Part shown: piece after piece, positions 1-5,636 of the stretch
Layout of the letters: every line of letters starts with the position of its first letter
How positions within the stretch are numbered: the stretch's first letter is position 1
From: Acidobacteriota bacterium
GTDB taxonomy: Bacteria; Acidobacteriota; Vicinamibacteria; Vicinamibacterales; Fen-181
Length of the DNA: 5,636 nt
Reading direction: 5' to 3'
Assembly: GCA_021779795.1 (NCBI GenBank)
Contig: JAJXZZ010000225.1
Location: 1-5,636 of the forward strand
Made by a program: the position numbers and the translations under genes
The notes under the pieces: model-generated
The model's input: only the letters and a program-made list of their open reading frames with translations
Database searches by the model: none
What the model was told of the DNA's origin: nothing

Positions 1-639
1 GGGGTGCTTCTCGATGAGGGGGATCAGGTCGAACTCGCGGTTGCGGACCAGCAGGTGCTGGTCGATCGCCACCTTCTTCAGGAACGCGAGCCCCTGCTCG
101 TGGTCCCCCATCATGATGTTGGCGGTCCTGGTGTCGCCGCGCACCAGGTAGTCGCCGATGATGGTGGCGCCGGCCGACGACCCGCCGATCACGCCGCCGC
201 GGTCGAGCACCGCGAACAGCGCCTTCTGCGTCAGCGTGCCGAGATACGAATCGGCGAGCCGCCACTGGCGCCCGCCCTCGAAGAAGACGCCGCGCGCCGT
301 CCCGAGCGGCTTCACGAACTCCTCGGTGTCGGCCACCTTGCGGTCGTACGTGTGCAGCACGGTCAGCCTGGTGGCCCCGGCATCCCTGAACGCCTTCAGG
401 CCGGCGTAGGACTGGTCGTAGCTCGGGGCGCCGCCCGCCGTGGGAATGACGACGATCGGCTGGTCGGGCCCGCCGGCCAGCTCGATGAACTTCTTGAGGA
501 TCGCCGGGTCGTGCATGTTGCCGCCGACGATGACGAGGGCGCCCTTCGCGGGCCCGAGCTCCGCCGCGCGGGCCGGCGGCAACGAGCAGATCGCCGCAAG
601 GGCGAAGAGAACAGCCAACCGGGAGAGTCGTGGATTCAT
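1..639 (-). CDS. Secreted cyanophycinase-like peptidase (family S51), C-terminus cut off
   Basis: Reading the minus strand from ATG at 639-637 gives 213 residues without a stop, running off the left edge. Residues 1-25 form a Sec signal peptide (basic MNPRLSR, hydrophobic core, PARA/A cleavage site near 25-26), so the enzyme should act in the periplasm or outside the cell. The mature part starts with the S51 fold strand GALVIVGG (33-40). It then has FFEGGRQWRL (119-128), the nucleophile elbow GGSSAGA (152-158, catalytic Ser155) and DQHLLVRNR (193-201, catalytic His195). Cyanophycinases and peptidase E use this Ser/His arrangement; cyanophycinases hydrolyse beta-Asp-Arg links of cyanophycin, and relatives cut other Asp-containing peptides. 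Roughly a quarter or more of the protein is missing, judging by usual family length. No Shine-Dalgarno sequence precedes the ATG. The family call is firm; the substrate is open, since many members occur where cyanophycin is not known. Confidence 0.9.
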   Translation of the reverse strand, partial: MNPRLSRLAVLFALAAICSLPPARAAELGPAKGALVIVGGNMHDPAILKKFIELAGGPDQPIVVIPTAGGAPSYDQSYAGLKAFRDAGATRLTVLHTYDRKVADTEEFVKPLGTARGVFFEGGRQWRLADSYLGTLTQKALFAVLDRGGVIGGSSAGATIIGDYLVRGDTRTANIMMGDHEQGLAFLKKVAIDQHLLVRNREFDLIPLIEKHP

Positions 640-649
640 GAGGGCCCAG

Positions 650-678
650 ACATTAGCACGGCGCCGCCAAGTCGGCAA
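650..678 (-). promoter_or_regulatory. Candidate promoter of the S51 peptidase gene
   Basis: On the minus strand, TTGCCG (678-673) and TAATGT (655-650) are separated by 17 nt, with TGC immediately before the -10 hexamer forming an extended -10. This matches the sigma-70 pattern at 4/6 and 3/6 positions plus the TG. The predicted transcription start is near 643, only about 4 nt before the ATG at 639, so the mRNA would be nearly leaderless. That agrees with the absence of a Shine-Dalgarno sequence. It is a by-eye prediction in GC-rich DNA. Confidence 0.4.
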
Positions 679-721
679 CGCCCCCCGGCGAGCCCCCGAC
701 TACTCAGCGAAGCCCCCAAAG

Positions 722-730
722 TGGTACGCT
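722..730 (+). promoter_or_regulatory. Candidate extended -10 promoter of the formiminotransferase-cyclodeaminase gene
   Basis: TGG followed by TACGCT (725-730) fits the extended -10 form TGnTAnnnT, the same form as the divergent promoter opposite. No convincing -35 hexamer is seen about 17 nt upstream. A start near 737 would give a leader of about 18 nt containing the GGAGG at 745-749. The match is weak (3/6 in the hexamer) and rests mainly on its position and its similarity to the facing promoter. Confidence 0.3.
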
Positions 731-744
731 GGCGGTCTCTTACC

Positions 745-749
745 GGAGG
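745..749 (+). promoter_or_regulatory. Ribosome binding site of the formiminotransferase-cyclodeaminase gene
   Basis: GGAGG lies 5 nt before the ATG at 755. The reading frame stays open far upstream (to about 440), but that part is antisense to the S51 gene. This site, together with the conserved N-terminal sequence MARLVECVPNFSEG, fixes the start at 755. Confidence 0.85.
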
Positions 750-754
750 CACTG

Positions 755-2425
755 ATGGCCAGGCTCGTCGAATGCGTTCCGAACTTCTCAGAGGGCCGAA
801 ACCGCGCCGTGATCGACGCCATCGCCGACGCGGTCAGAAGCGTGGCCGACGTCAAGCTGCTCGACGTCGATCCCGGCGCCGACACCAACCGCACGGTCTA
901 CACGTTCGTCGGCCCGCCCGACGCGGTCTCCGACGCCGCGCTCAAGGCGGCCCGCAAAGCGCACGAGCTCATCGACATGGCGAAGCACCACGGCGCGCAC
1001 CCGCGCATGGGCGCCATGGACGTCTGCCCGATCGTCCCGGTCTCGGACGTGACGATGGACGAGTGCGTGGAGATCTCGCGGGCGCTCGGCCGGCGGATCG
1101 CCGCCGAACTCGACCTGCCGGTCTACTTCTACGAGTACGCGGCGACGAGCGAGGTCCGGCGCAGCCTGGCCAACATCCGCGCCGGCGAGTACGAGGCGCT
1201 CGAGCGGAAGCTGCAGGACCCGGCCTGGGCGCCCGACGCGGGGCCGGCGAGGTTCGACCCGAAGTTCGGCGCGCCGGTCGTCGGCGCGCGCGAGTTCCTC
1301 ATCGCCTACAACGTGAACCTCAACACGCGCGACCGCAGGCTCGCCAACGAGATCGCGCTCAACATCCGCGAGAACGGGCGCGTCGCCCGCGACGCCGCCG
1401 GCCAGCCGATCCTCGACGAGCACGGGCGGCAGGTGAAGAAGCCGGGCCGGCTCAGGGCGGTGCGCGCCATCGGCTGGTACATCGATCAGTACCGGCAGGC
1501 GCAGGTCTCGATCAACCTGATCAACTACAAGACGACGCCGCTGCACGTCGTCTTCGAGACGGTCCGCGAGGAGGCCGGGACACTGGGCCTGATCGTGACC
1601 GGCTCGGAGCTGGTCGGCCTGATGCCGCTGCAGCCGCTGCTCGACGCGGGGAAGTTCTACCTCCGGAAGCAGGGGAAGTCGGCCGGCGTGCCCGAGCGCG
1701 AGGTGGTCGAGATCGCGATCCGCTCGCTCGGCCTCGACCAGCTGGCCCCGTTCGACGCCGACAAGAAGGTGATCGACTACCAGTTCCGGGCGCGCGGCCC
1801 GCTCGTGTCGATGGCGGTGGACCGCTTCGTGGACGAAGTCTCGTCGGAATCGCCCGCGCCGGGCGGCGGATCGGTCGCCGCGCTGGCCGGCGGCCTCGCC
1901 GCCGGCCTCACGGCGATGGTGGCGAACCTCACCGTCGGCAAGAAGGGGTACGAGGCGGCCTGGGACGAGCTGTCGGACCTTGCCGAGCGCGCCCAGGCGC
2001 TCAAGGACCGCCTGGTCCGCGCCGTGGACGAGGACACCGAGGCGTTCAACGCGGCGATGGCCGCCATGCGGATGCCGAAGGGCACGCCCGAGGAGCGGGC
2101 CGCGCGCGACGCCGCGCTCGAGGCCGGCTACCAGCAGGCGGCCGCGGTCCCGCTCGCCACGGCCCGGGCCTGCCTCGAGGCGATCGACCTCGCGCACCTG
2201 GTGGCCGCGAAGGGCAACAGGACCTCCGCGTCGGACGCGGGCGTCGCCGCGCTGATGGGGCGCGCCGGCGTCGAAGGGGCGGTGCTCAACGTGCTCATCA
2301 ACCTGGGCTCGGTGAAGGACGAGCCGTTCACGCGCGCCTGCCGCGCCGAGACCGACGAGCTCGGCCTCCAGGCCGCGGCCCGCGCGGACGAGGTGCTCGG
2401 CCTCGTGCGCGCGGCGTTCGCCTGA
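755..2425 (+). CDS. ftcD: Bifunctional glutamate formimidoyltransferase / formimidoyltetrahydrofolate cyclodeaminase
   Basis: The 556-residue protein is complete and aligns end to end by eye with the fused eukaryotic enzyme (human FTCD, 541 aa). It moves the formimino group of N-formimino-L-glutamate to tetrahydrofolate. It then deaminates formimino-THF to methenyl-THF and ammonia, linking histidine degradation to the one-carbon pool in the cytoplasm. The transferase half (about 1-330) begins LVECVPNFSEG and has DVDPG, TNRTVYTFVGPP (44-55) and HHGAHPRMG (78-86); His82 matches the catalytic His82 of the mammalian enzyme. The cyclodeaminase half (about 345-550) carries APGGGS (368-373), MPKGTPEE and GNRTSASDAG. 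Relative to human FTCD there is an insert of about 16 residues near 210-227. No hutH, hutU or hutI lies in the window. The S66 gene follows 58 nt downstream on the same strand, so the two are probably co-transcribed. The product call is very secure. Confidence 0.97.
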   Translation: MARLVECVPNFSEGRNRAVIDAIADAVRSVADVKLLDVDPGADTNRTVYTFVGPPDAVSDAALKAARKAHELIDMAKHHGAHPRMGAMDVCPIVPVSDVTMDECVEISRALGRRIAAELDLPVYFYEYAATSEVRRSLANIRAGEYEALERKLQDPAWAPDAGPARFDPKFGAPVVGAREFLIAYNVNLNTRDRRLANEIALNIRENGRVARDAAGQPILDEHGRQVKKPGRLRAVRAIGWYIDQYRQAQVSINLINYKTTPLHVVFETVREEAGTLGLIVTGSELVGLMPLQPLLDAGKFYLRKQGKSAGVPEREVVEIAIRSLGLDQLAPFDADKKVIDYQFRARGPLVSMAVDRFVDEVSSESPAPGGGSVAALAGGLAAGLTAMVANLTVGKKGYEAAWDELSDLAERAQALKDRLVRAVDEDTEAFNAAMAAMRMPKGTPEERAARDAALEAGYQQAAAVPLATARACLEAIDLAHLVAAKGNRTSASDAGVAALMGRAGVEGAVLNVLINLGSVKDEPFTRACRAETDELGLQAAARADEVLGLVRAAFA

Positions 2426-2439
2426 CGCGTCTCGTGACG

Positions 2440-2466
2440 GGCGGGGGCGCCGCACGCGTCCCCGCC
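2440..2466 (+). promoter_or_regulatory. GC-rich hairpin in the spacer between the two plus-strand genes
   Basis: Arms GGCGGGGGCGC (2440-2450) and GCGTCCCCGCC (2456-2466) form an 11-bp stem with one G-U pair and a 5-nt loop, CGCAC. No T-run follows, only GCTT, so it is not a classic intrinsic terminator. It sits between the ftcD stop (2423-2425) and the Shine-Dalgarno of the next gene (2473-2477). It could limit read-through, protect mRNA ends or tune translation of the second gene. The pairing is seen directly; the function is not known. Confidence 0.5.
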
Positions 2467-2472
2467 GCTTCG

Positions 2473-2477
2473 AGGAG
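2473..2477 (+). promoter_or_regulatory. Ribosome binding site of the S66 carboxypeptidase gene
   Basis: AGGAG lies 6 nt before the ATG at 2484, an ideal spacing, and supports that start. The resulting N-terminus begins directly with a Tat signal, which also supports it. Confidence 0.85.
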
Positions 2478-2483
2478 ACTCGC

Positions 2484-3533
2484 ATGACCTCTAGCAGACG
2501 CCGCTTCCTCGAACTGGCCGGCGCGGCGGCCCTCGCCACCGCCGCCGCAGGTACGGCCGCCAGCACGACCCGCTCCTCGAACCCGCGGGTCGTCAAGCCG
2601 CCCCGCCTGAAGCCGGGCGACACGGTCGGCCTCATCGACCCGGCCAGCGCGACGTTCGAGTCGATGAAGATCGAGATCGCCATCGAGGTGGTCGAGGCGA
2701 TGGGCTTCAAGGCGCGCCCGGCGCCGCACATCGCCGACCGGTACGGCTACCTCGCCGGCAAGGACCAGGACCGCGCGCACGACGTCAACCAGATGTTCGC
2801 CGACCCGTCGGTGAACGCCGTGCTGGCGCTGCGCGGCGGCTGGGGCTGCGCGCGGCTGCTCCCCTACCTCGACTTCGACGTCATCGCGAAGCACCCGAAG
2901 ATCCTCGTCGGCTACAGCGACCTGACCGCGCTGCTGCTGCCGGTGCACGCGCGCACGGGGCTGGTCACCTTCCACGGCCCGATGGCCAGCTCGACCTGGA
3001 ACAGCTTCAACCTCGACTACTTCACGCGCGTGCTCTGCGGCGGCGAGGCGGTGACGTTCGAGAACGTCCACGAGATCAAGGACACGCTGGTGCAGGTCGA
3101 GAATCGGATCGAGACGATCACGCCGGGCATCGCCCGCGGCCCCCTGCTCGGCGGCAACCTCACGGTCCTCGCCGGCATCGTCGGCAGCGGGTACCTGCCG
3201 GATTTCACCGGCGCGATCCTGTTCATCGAGGAGGTCGAGGAGAACATCTACCGGGTCGATCGGCTGCTGACGCAGCTGGCCCTGGCGGGGATCCTCGGCC
3301 GGCTGAAGGGCGTGGTGTTCGGCAACTGCACCAAGTGCCTGCCCGGCGAGGGCTACGGCGCGCTGACGCTCGGCGAGGTGCTCCGCGACCACATCAAGGC
3401 GCTCAACATCCCGGCCTGGTCGGGGGCGATGATCGGCCACATCGACCGGCAGTTCACGATCCCCGAGGGGACCGAGGTCGAGATCGACGCGACGAAGGGG
3501 ACGATCACGATGCTGGAGGCCGCCGTCGCGTGA
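2484..3533 (+). CDS. Tat-exported LD-carboxypeptidase (peptidase family S66)
   Basis: The protein has 349 residues. Residues 4-10 (SRRRFLE) match the twin-arginine consensus and are followed by an Ala-rich hydrophobic stretch to about residue 27, so a folded enzyme should be exported to the periplasm. The S66 domain follows: LKPGDTVGLIDPAS (42-55), ALRGGWGCARLLPYLD (115-130), the nucleophile motif GYSD (143-146, Ser145), FIEEVEENIYRVDR (247-260, likely catalytic Glu249) and GHIDRQFTIPEG (318-329, likely catalytic His319). This is the Ser-Glu-His triad order known for LdcA. Family members remove the terminal D-Ala from muropeptide tetrapeptides during cell-wall recycling, and the related MccF cleaves microcin C. 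A CxxC pair (282, 285) lies in the NCTKC segment. Classic LdcA is cytoplasmic, so a Tat signal implies a periplasmic job. The family is certain; the exact substrate is inferred. Confidence 0.93.
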   Translation: MTSSRRRFLELAGAAALATAAAGTAASTTRSSNPRVVKPPRLKPGDTVGLIDPASATFESMKIEIAIEVVEAMGFKARPAPHIADRYGYLAGKDQDRAHDVNQMFADPSVNAVLALRGGWGCARLLPYLDFDVIAKHPKILVGYSDLTALLLPVHARTGLVTFHGPMASSTWNSFNLDYFTRVLCGGEAVTFENVHEIKDTLVQVENRIETITPGIARGPLLGGNLTVLAGIVGSGYLPDFTGAILFIEEVEENIYRVDRLLTQLALAGILGRLKGVVFGNCTKCLPGEGYGALTLGEVLRDHIKALNIPAWSGAMIGHIDRQFTIPEGTEVEIDATKGTITMLEAAVA

Positions 3534-3561
3534 CGGCTCGCGGCTCGCGGCTCGCGACTGG
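3534..3561 (+). repeat. CGGCTCG heptamer tandem repeat in convergent spacer
   Basis: Directly after the S66 stop codon, CGGCTCG occurs three times in exact tandem (3534-3554). A degenerate fourth copy, CGACTGG (5 of 7 bases), follows at 3555-3561. It fills nearly the whole 33-nt gap between the two convergent stop codons. No T-rich terminator is seen for either gene. Confidence 0.85.
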
Positions 3562-3566
3562 CGGCG

Positions 3567-5636
3567 TCACTTCTTCTTCGCCGCCACCAGTTCGACGCGC
3601 CGCATCACGTCGCCCTCGAGGATCCCGTCCACGACGTCCATGCCGGACGTCACCTCGCCGAAGATCGTGTACTCGTGGTCGAGCCTGGGCGTGTCCACGA
3701 GGTTGATGTAGAACTGCCCGTCTCCCGTGTCGCGGCCGCGCGTGGACGACCCGACGGTGCCGCGCGTCTGCGACGTCAGTCCCGGCTCGTCCCGCCAGTA
3801 GCGAGTCCCGCCCGAGTATTCGTTGGCGCCTGGGCTGCCGCCCTGGACCAGGAAGTCCGGGATCACCCGGTGAAACGTGAGGCCGTTGTAGTAGCCCGCG
3901 GCCACGAGGCCCGCGAACCGGGCCGCCGAGATCGGGGCCAGGTCCATCAGCAGCCGCATCTCGAACTGGCGCCCGCCCGCCATCGTGACCCTCACGAGCG
4001 AGTGCGACAGCCGGTCGAACTCCGCGTCGGTCAGGACGAACGGCTGCACCGGTCGCGGCGTCGGCGCCGCCAGGACGACGGCGCCCGTCCACGCGGTCAG
4101 GATCTTCGCGGCCGCGTCGGCCACCTTCGGATCGACGTCGGCCAGGCAGGGCCGCAGGCGATCCGCGTCGGCCGGCGATCCCAGCTCCTGCAGCCGCTCG
4201 AGCAGCGCGAGCCGCGGGTCGCGCGACGTGTCGCTGTCGAGCGCCGTCAGGCGCGCGAGCGAGGCGAGGAGCGCCGGCACGGCCGCCGCCCGGTCGGCGG
4301 TTCCCCGCAGCGCCTTCGCCGCCGTCATCACCAGCTGGAAGTCGGAGGCGCCGAGCGCGTCGATGTAGATGGCGTCGGCGGCGTGCCCTTCGACCTTCGA
4401 CAGCTCGGAGACGGCCGCCTCGCGGACGTTGTCGTTGACGTCACCAGCCAGTTGCCGCAGCGCCGCGGCGTCGCCCAACTCGCCGGCCGCGCGCGCAGCG
4501 TACATCCTCGCGTGCCAGTCCCCCGCCGACAGGAACCTCTTGAGCATCGGGCGCCCGCGCGCGGGCGCGGCCTTCGCCAGCGCCACCATGGCGTGGGCCG
4601 GCCGGTGCCAGTCGCCTTCGCCGATGCCGGCCGCCAGGTCGAGCAGCGTCTCGACGGCGTGGTCGTCCGGCCGGCACGGGGCGCCCAGCAGGTCGATGGC
4701 GAGCAGCGACTGGTGGCCCACCCTCGCGCCGATCGCGCCGACGATCGGCCCGCACCCCTCGGCGGCCTGGAAGCGCAGCCCGTAGCGGCGCAGCGCCTCG
4801 TAGCGCACCATCCACGCCGGGTCCTTCATGCCGGCGAGGATCGTGTCCAGGCCGGCTTGCGGCGAGGTGATGGCCAGGCGCCTCACCTGGACGTCGTCGT
4901 CCTGGAACGCGCGGGCGGCCGTCTCCCTGCCGACCTCATCGACGGGGAGCAGGCAGAGCAGCGCCAGCCGACGCACCTGCGGCGACACCTGCGAGTCGCC
5001 CACGGCGAGCGTCGTCAGCCGCTCGACGGTGTCGGGCATCAGCCCCTGGCGCTCGCGCGCGCGGGCCCGGGCGAACGCCTCGAGGCCGCGCAGGCCGCCA
5101 ACCAGTGCCGGCTCGGGCACGATCACCATGCGGGTGGGCGAGAGCGTGAGACCGATGATGCGCGGGCCCGCCGCCGACCGCCCCCAGCGATGGACGACCT
5201 GGGTGTGCGAGATGACGTCGTCGATGGCGTTCTCGGTGCCGGTGGCGTCCTGCGGCGAGTCGATCGGGAGCTGGCCCAGCGCCTCGGCAATCGCGCCGCG
5301 CACGCCGGGATCGCTCTCGCCGACCAGGCGGCGCATCAGCGCCGCCCGCGCGGTCCGCCGGGACGCCTGGTCGGTCAGGACCGACTGGGCCAGCGCGTCG
5401 GCCGCCTCGGCGCGCACGGACGCCTGCGCCGCGTCGAGCAGCGGGGCGATCGTGCTCACGAGATCCGGCCGCTCCAGGCGGCCGAGCGCCCGGATCGCCA
5501 GGACGCGCATCGCCTCGGGGCCCGCCGCGGCCGTCGTCGTCAGCAGGCGCAGCTGGTCGGCGGAGGCCGCCCGGGCGGCCTCCGCCTCGATGATCGCGGT
5601 GCGCGTCACGCCGGGGGCCGGCGCCGCGCGCCTTCC
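3567..5636 (-). CDS. HEAT-repeat protein with C-terminal cyclophilin-type peptidyl-prolyl isomerase domain, N-terminus cut off
   Basis: The frame is open from the right edge to TGA at 3569-3567, giving 689 residues. A GTG at 5609-5607 could be a start, but the frame continues upstream to the edge with GRRAAPAPG and no ribosome binding site is visible, so the true start, and perhaps an export signal, probably lies outside. Numbered from that GTG, about 28-505 is alpha-helical HEAT-like repeats (for example VLAIRALGRLERPDL, GVRGAIAEALGQL, ARMYAARAAGELGD, NVREAAVSELSKVEG). A Pro-rich linker (515-523) joins them to a cyclophilin domain at about 540-676. There FHRVIPDFLVQGG (579-591) holds Arg581, the equivalent of catalytic Arg55 of cyclophilin A, and GQFYINL (631-637) holds Gln632. 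The positions of CypA Asn102, Trp121 and His126 appear to be Thr623, Arg642 and Tyr647. The repeats likely bind a protein partner and the end domain acts on prolines; partner and location are unknown. It ends in KKK. Confidence 0.9.
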   Translation of the reverse strand, partial: GRRAAPAPGVTRTAIIEAEAARAASADQLRLLTTTAAAGPEAMRVLAIRALGRLERPDLVSTIAPLLDAAQASVRAEAADALAQSVLTDQASRRTARAALMRRLVGESDPGVRGAIAEALGQLPIDSPQDATGTENAIDDVISHTQVVHRWGRSAAGPRIIGLTLSPTRMVIVPEPALVGGLRGLEAFARARARERQGLMPDTVERLTTLAVGDSQVSPQVRRLALLCLLPVDEVGRETAARAFQDDDVQVRRLAITSPQAGLDTILAGMKDPAWMVRYEALRRYGLRFQAAEGCGPIVGAIGARVGHQSLLAIDLLGAPCRPDDHAVETLLDLAAGIGEGDWHRPAHAMVALAKAAPARGRPMLKRFLSAGDWHARMYAARAAGELGDAAALRQLAGDVNDNVREAAVSELSKVEGHAADAIYIDALGASDFQLVMTAAKALRGTADRAAAVPALLASLARLTALDSDTSRDPRLALLERLQELGSPADADRLRPCLADVDPKVADAAAKILTAWTGAVVLAAPTPRPVQPFVLTDAEFDRLSHSLVRVTMAGGRQFEMRLLMDLAPISAARFAGLVAAGYYNGLTFHRVIPDFLVQGGSPGANEYSGGTRYWRDEPGLTSQTRGTVGSSTRGRDTGDGQFYINLVDTPRLDHEYTIFGEVTSGMDVVDGILEGDVMRRVELVAAKKK

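Noticed and set aside
440..754. N-terminal extension of the ftcD frame
   Set aside because: The frame is open, but the sequence is antisense to the S51 gene and unlike any formiminotransferase. The conserved N-terminus and the ribosome binding site both point to 755.
640..754. Riboswitch or small RNA in the divergent intergenic region
   Set aside because: Only 115 nt are available, the two predicted leaders are about 4 and 18 nt, and no known riboswitch core or long stem is visible.
2440..2466. Intrinsic terminator after ftcD
   Set aside because: The hairpin is strong but is not followed by a T-run, and a well-spaced ribosome binding site comes at once, so a normal intrinsic terminator is not supported.
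4..2487. 827-residue open frame on the plus strand
   Set aside because: It runs antisense to the S51 gene and then in a shifted frame through ftcD. The translation is extremely Arg/Ala/Gly/Pro-rich with no family motif, which is typical of shadow frames in high-GC DNA.
788..2731. 647-residue open frame on the minus strand
   Set aside because: It is antisense to ftcD and the start of the S66 gene, with low-complexity Arg/Val/Asp/His-rich content and no recognisable domain. Both genes it overlaps are strongly supported by conserved motifs.
2328..3440. 370-residue open frame on the minus strand
   Set aside because: It is antisense to the S66 gene; its biased composition mirrors the codon pattern of the real gene.
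4551..4568. 18-bp perfect palindrome (GCGCCCGCG followed by its reverse complement)
   Set aside because: It lies inside the HEAT-repeat coding region, in the codons for the segment APARGRP, and consists only of G and C. Coding constraint and composition explain it without a regulatory role.

Overview
The window is very GC-rich, gene-dense bacterial DNA with four protein genes, two of them cut by the window edges. The gene types point to a Gram-negative, probably free-living bacterium: a one-piece formiminotransferase-cyclodeaminase, a Tat-exported S66 carboxypeptidase, an exported cyanophycinase-like S51 peptidase and a HEAT-repeat/cyclophilin fusion. Together with the base composition they would fit Acidobacteriota (Vicinamibacteria-like). 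That placement is an inference from gene style; there is no rRNA or marker gene here to confirm it.

Layout. 1-639 (minus): first 213 residues of a secreted S51 (cyanophycinase-like) peptidase; its C-terminus lies off the left edge. 640-754: divergent intergenic region with a candidate promoter for each flanking gene. 755-2425 (plus): complete bifunctional glutamate formimidoyltransferase / formimidoyltetrahydrofolate cyclodeaminase, the last step of one histidine-degradation route. 2426-2483: short spacer with a strong GC hairpin followed by a clear ribosome binding site. 2484-3533 (plus): complete Tat-exported LD-carboxypeptidase (S66), probably co-transcribed with the cyclodeaminase gene. 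3534-3566: convergent spacer made almost entirely of a CGGCTCG heptamer repeat. 3567-5636 (minus): long HEAT-repeat protein ending in a cyclophilin-type prolyl isomerase domain, open at the right edge so its N-terminus is missing.

How the genes fit together. The two plus-strand genes look like a two-gene operon. The S51 peptidase is divergent from it, and both deal with amino-acid nitrogen: histidine-derived formiminoglutamate in the cytoplasm, and aspartyl/arginyl or similar peptides outside the inner membrane. A shared role in scavenging peptides and amino acids is possible but not shown. The HEAT-cyclophilin gene faces the others and is probably an independent unit. I see no mobile element, CRISPR array, tRNA, rRNA or defence system. 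No clearly new biological system is evident; the most interesting items are the HEAT-cyclophilin fusion with its altered active site, the possible RNA switch between the two plus-strand genes, and the near-leaderless promoter of the S51 gene.
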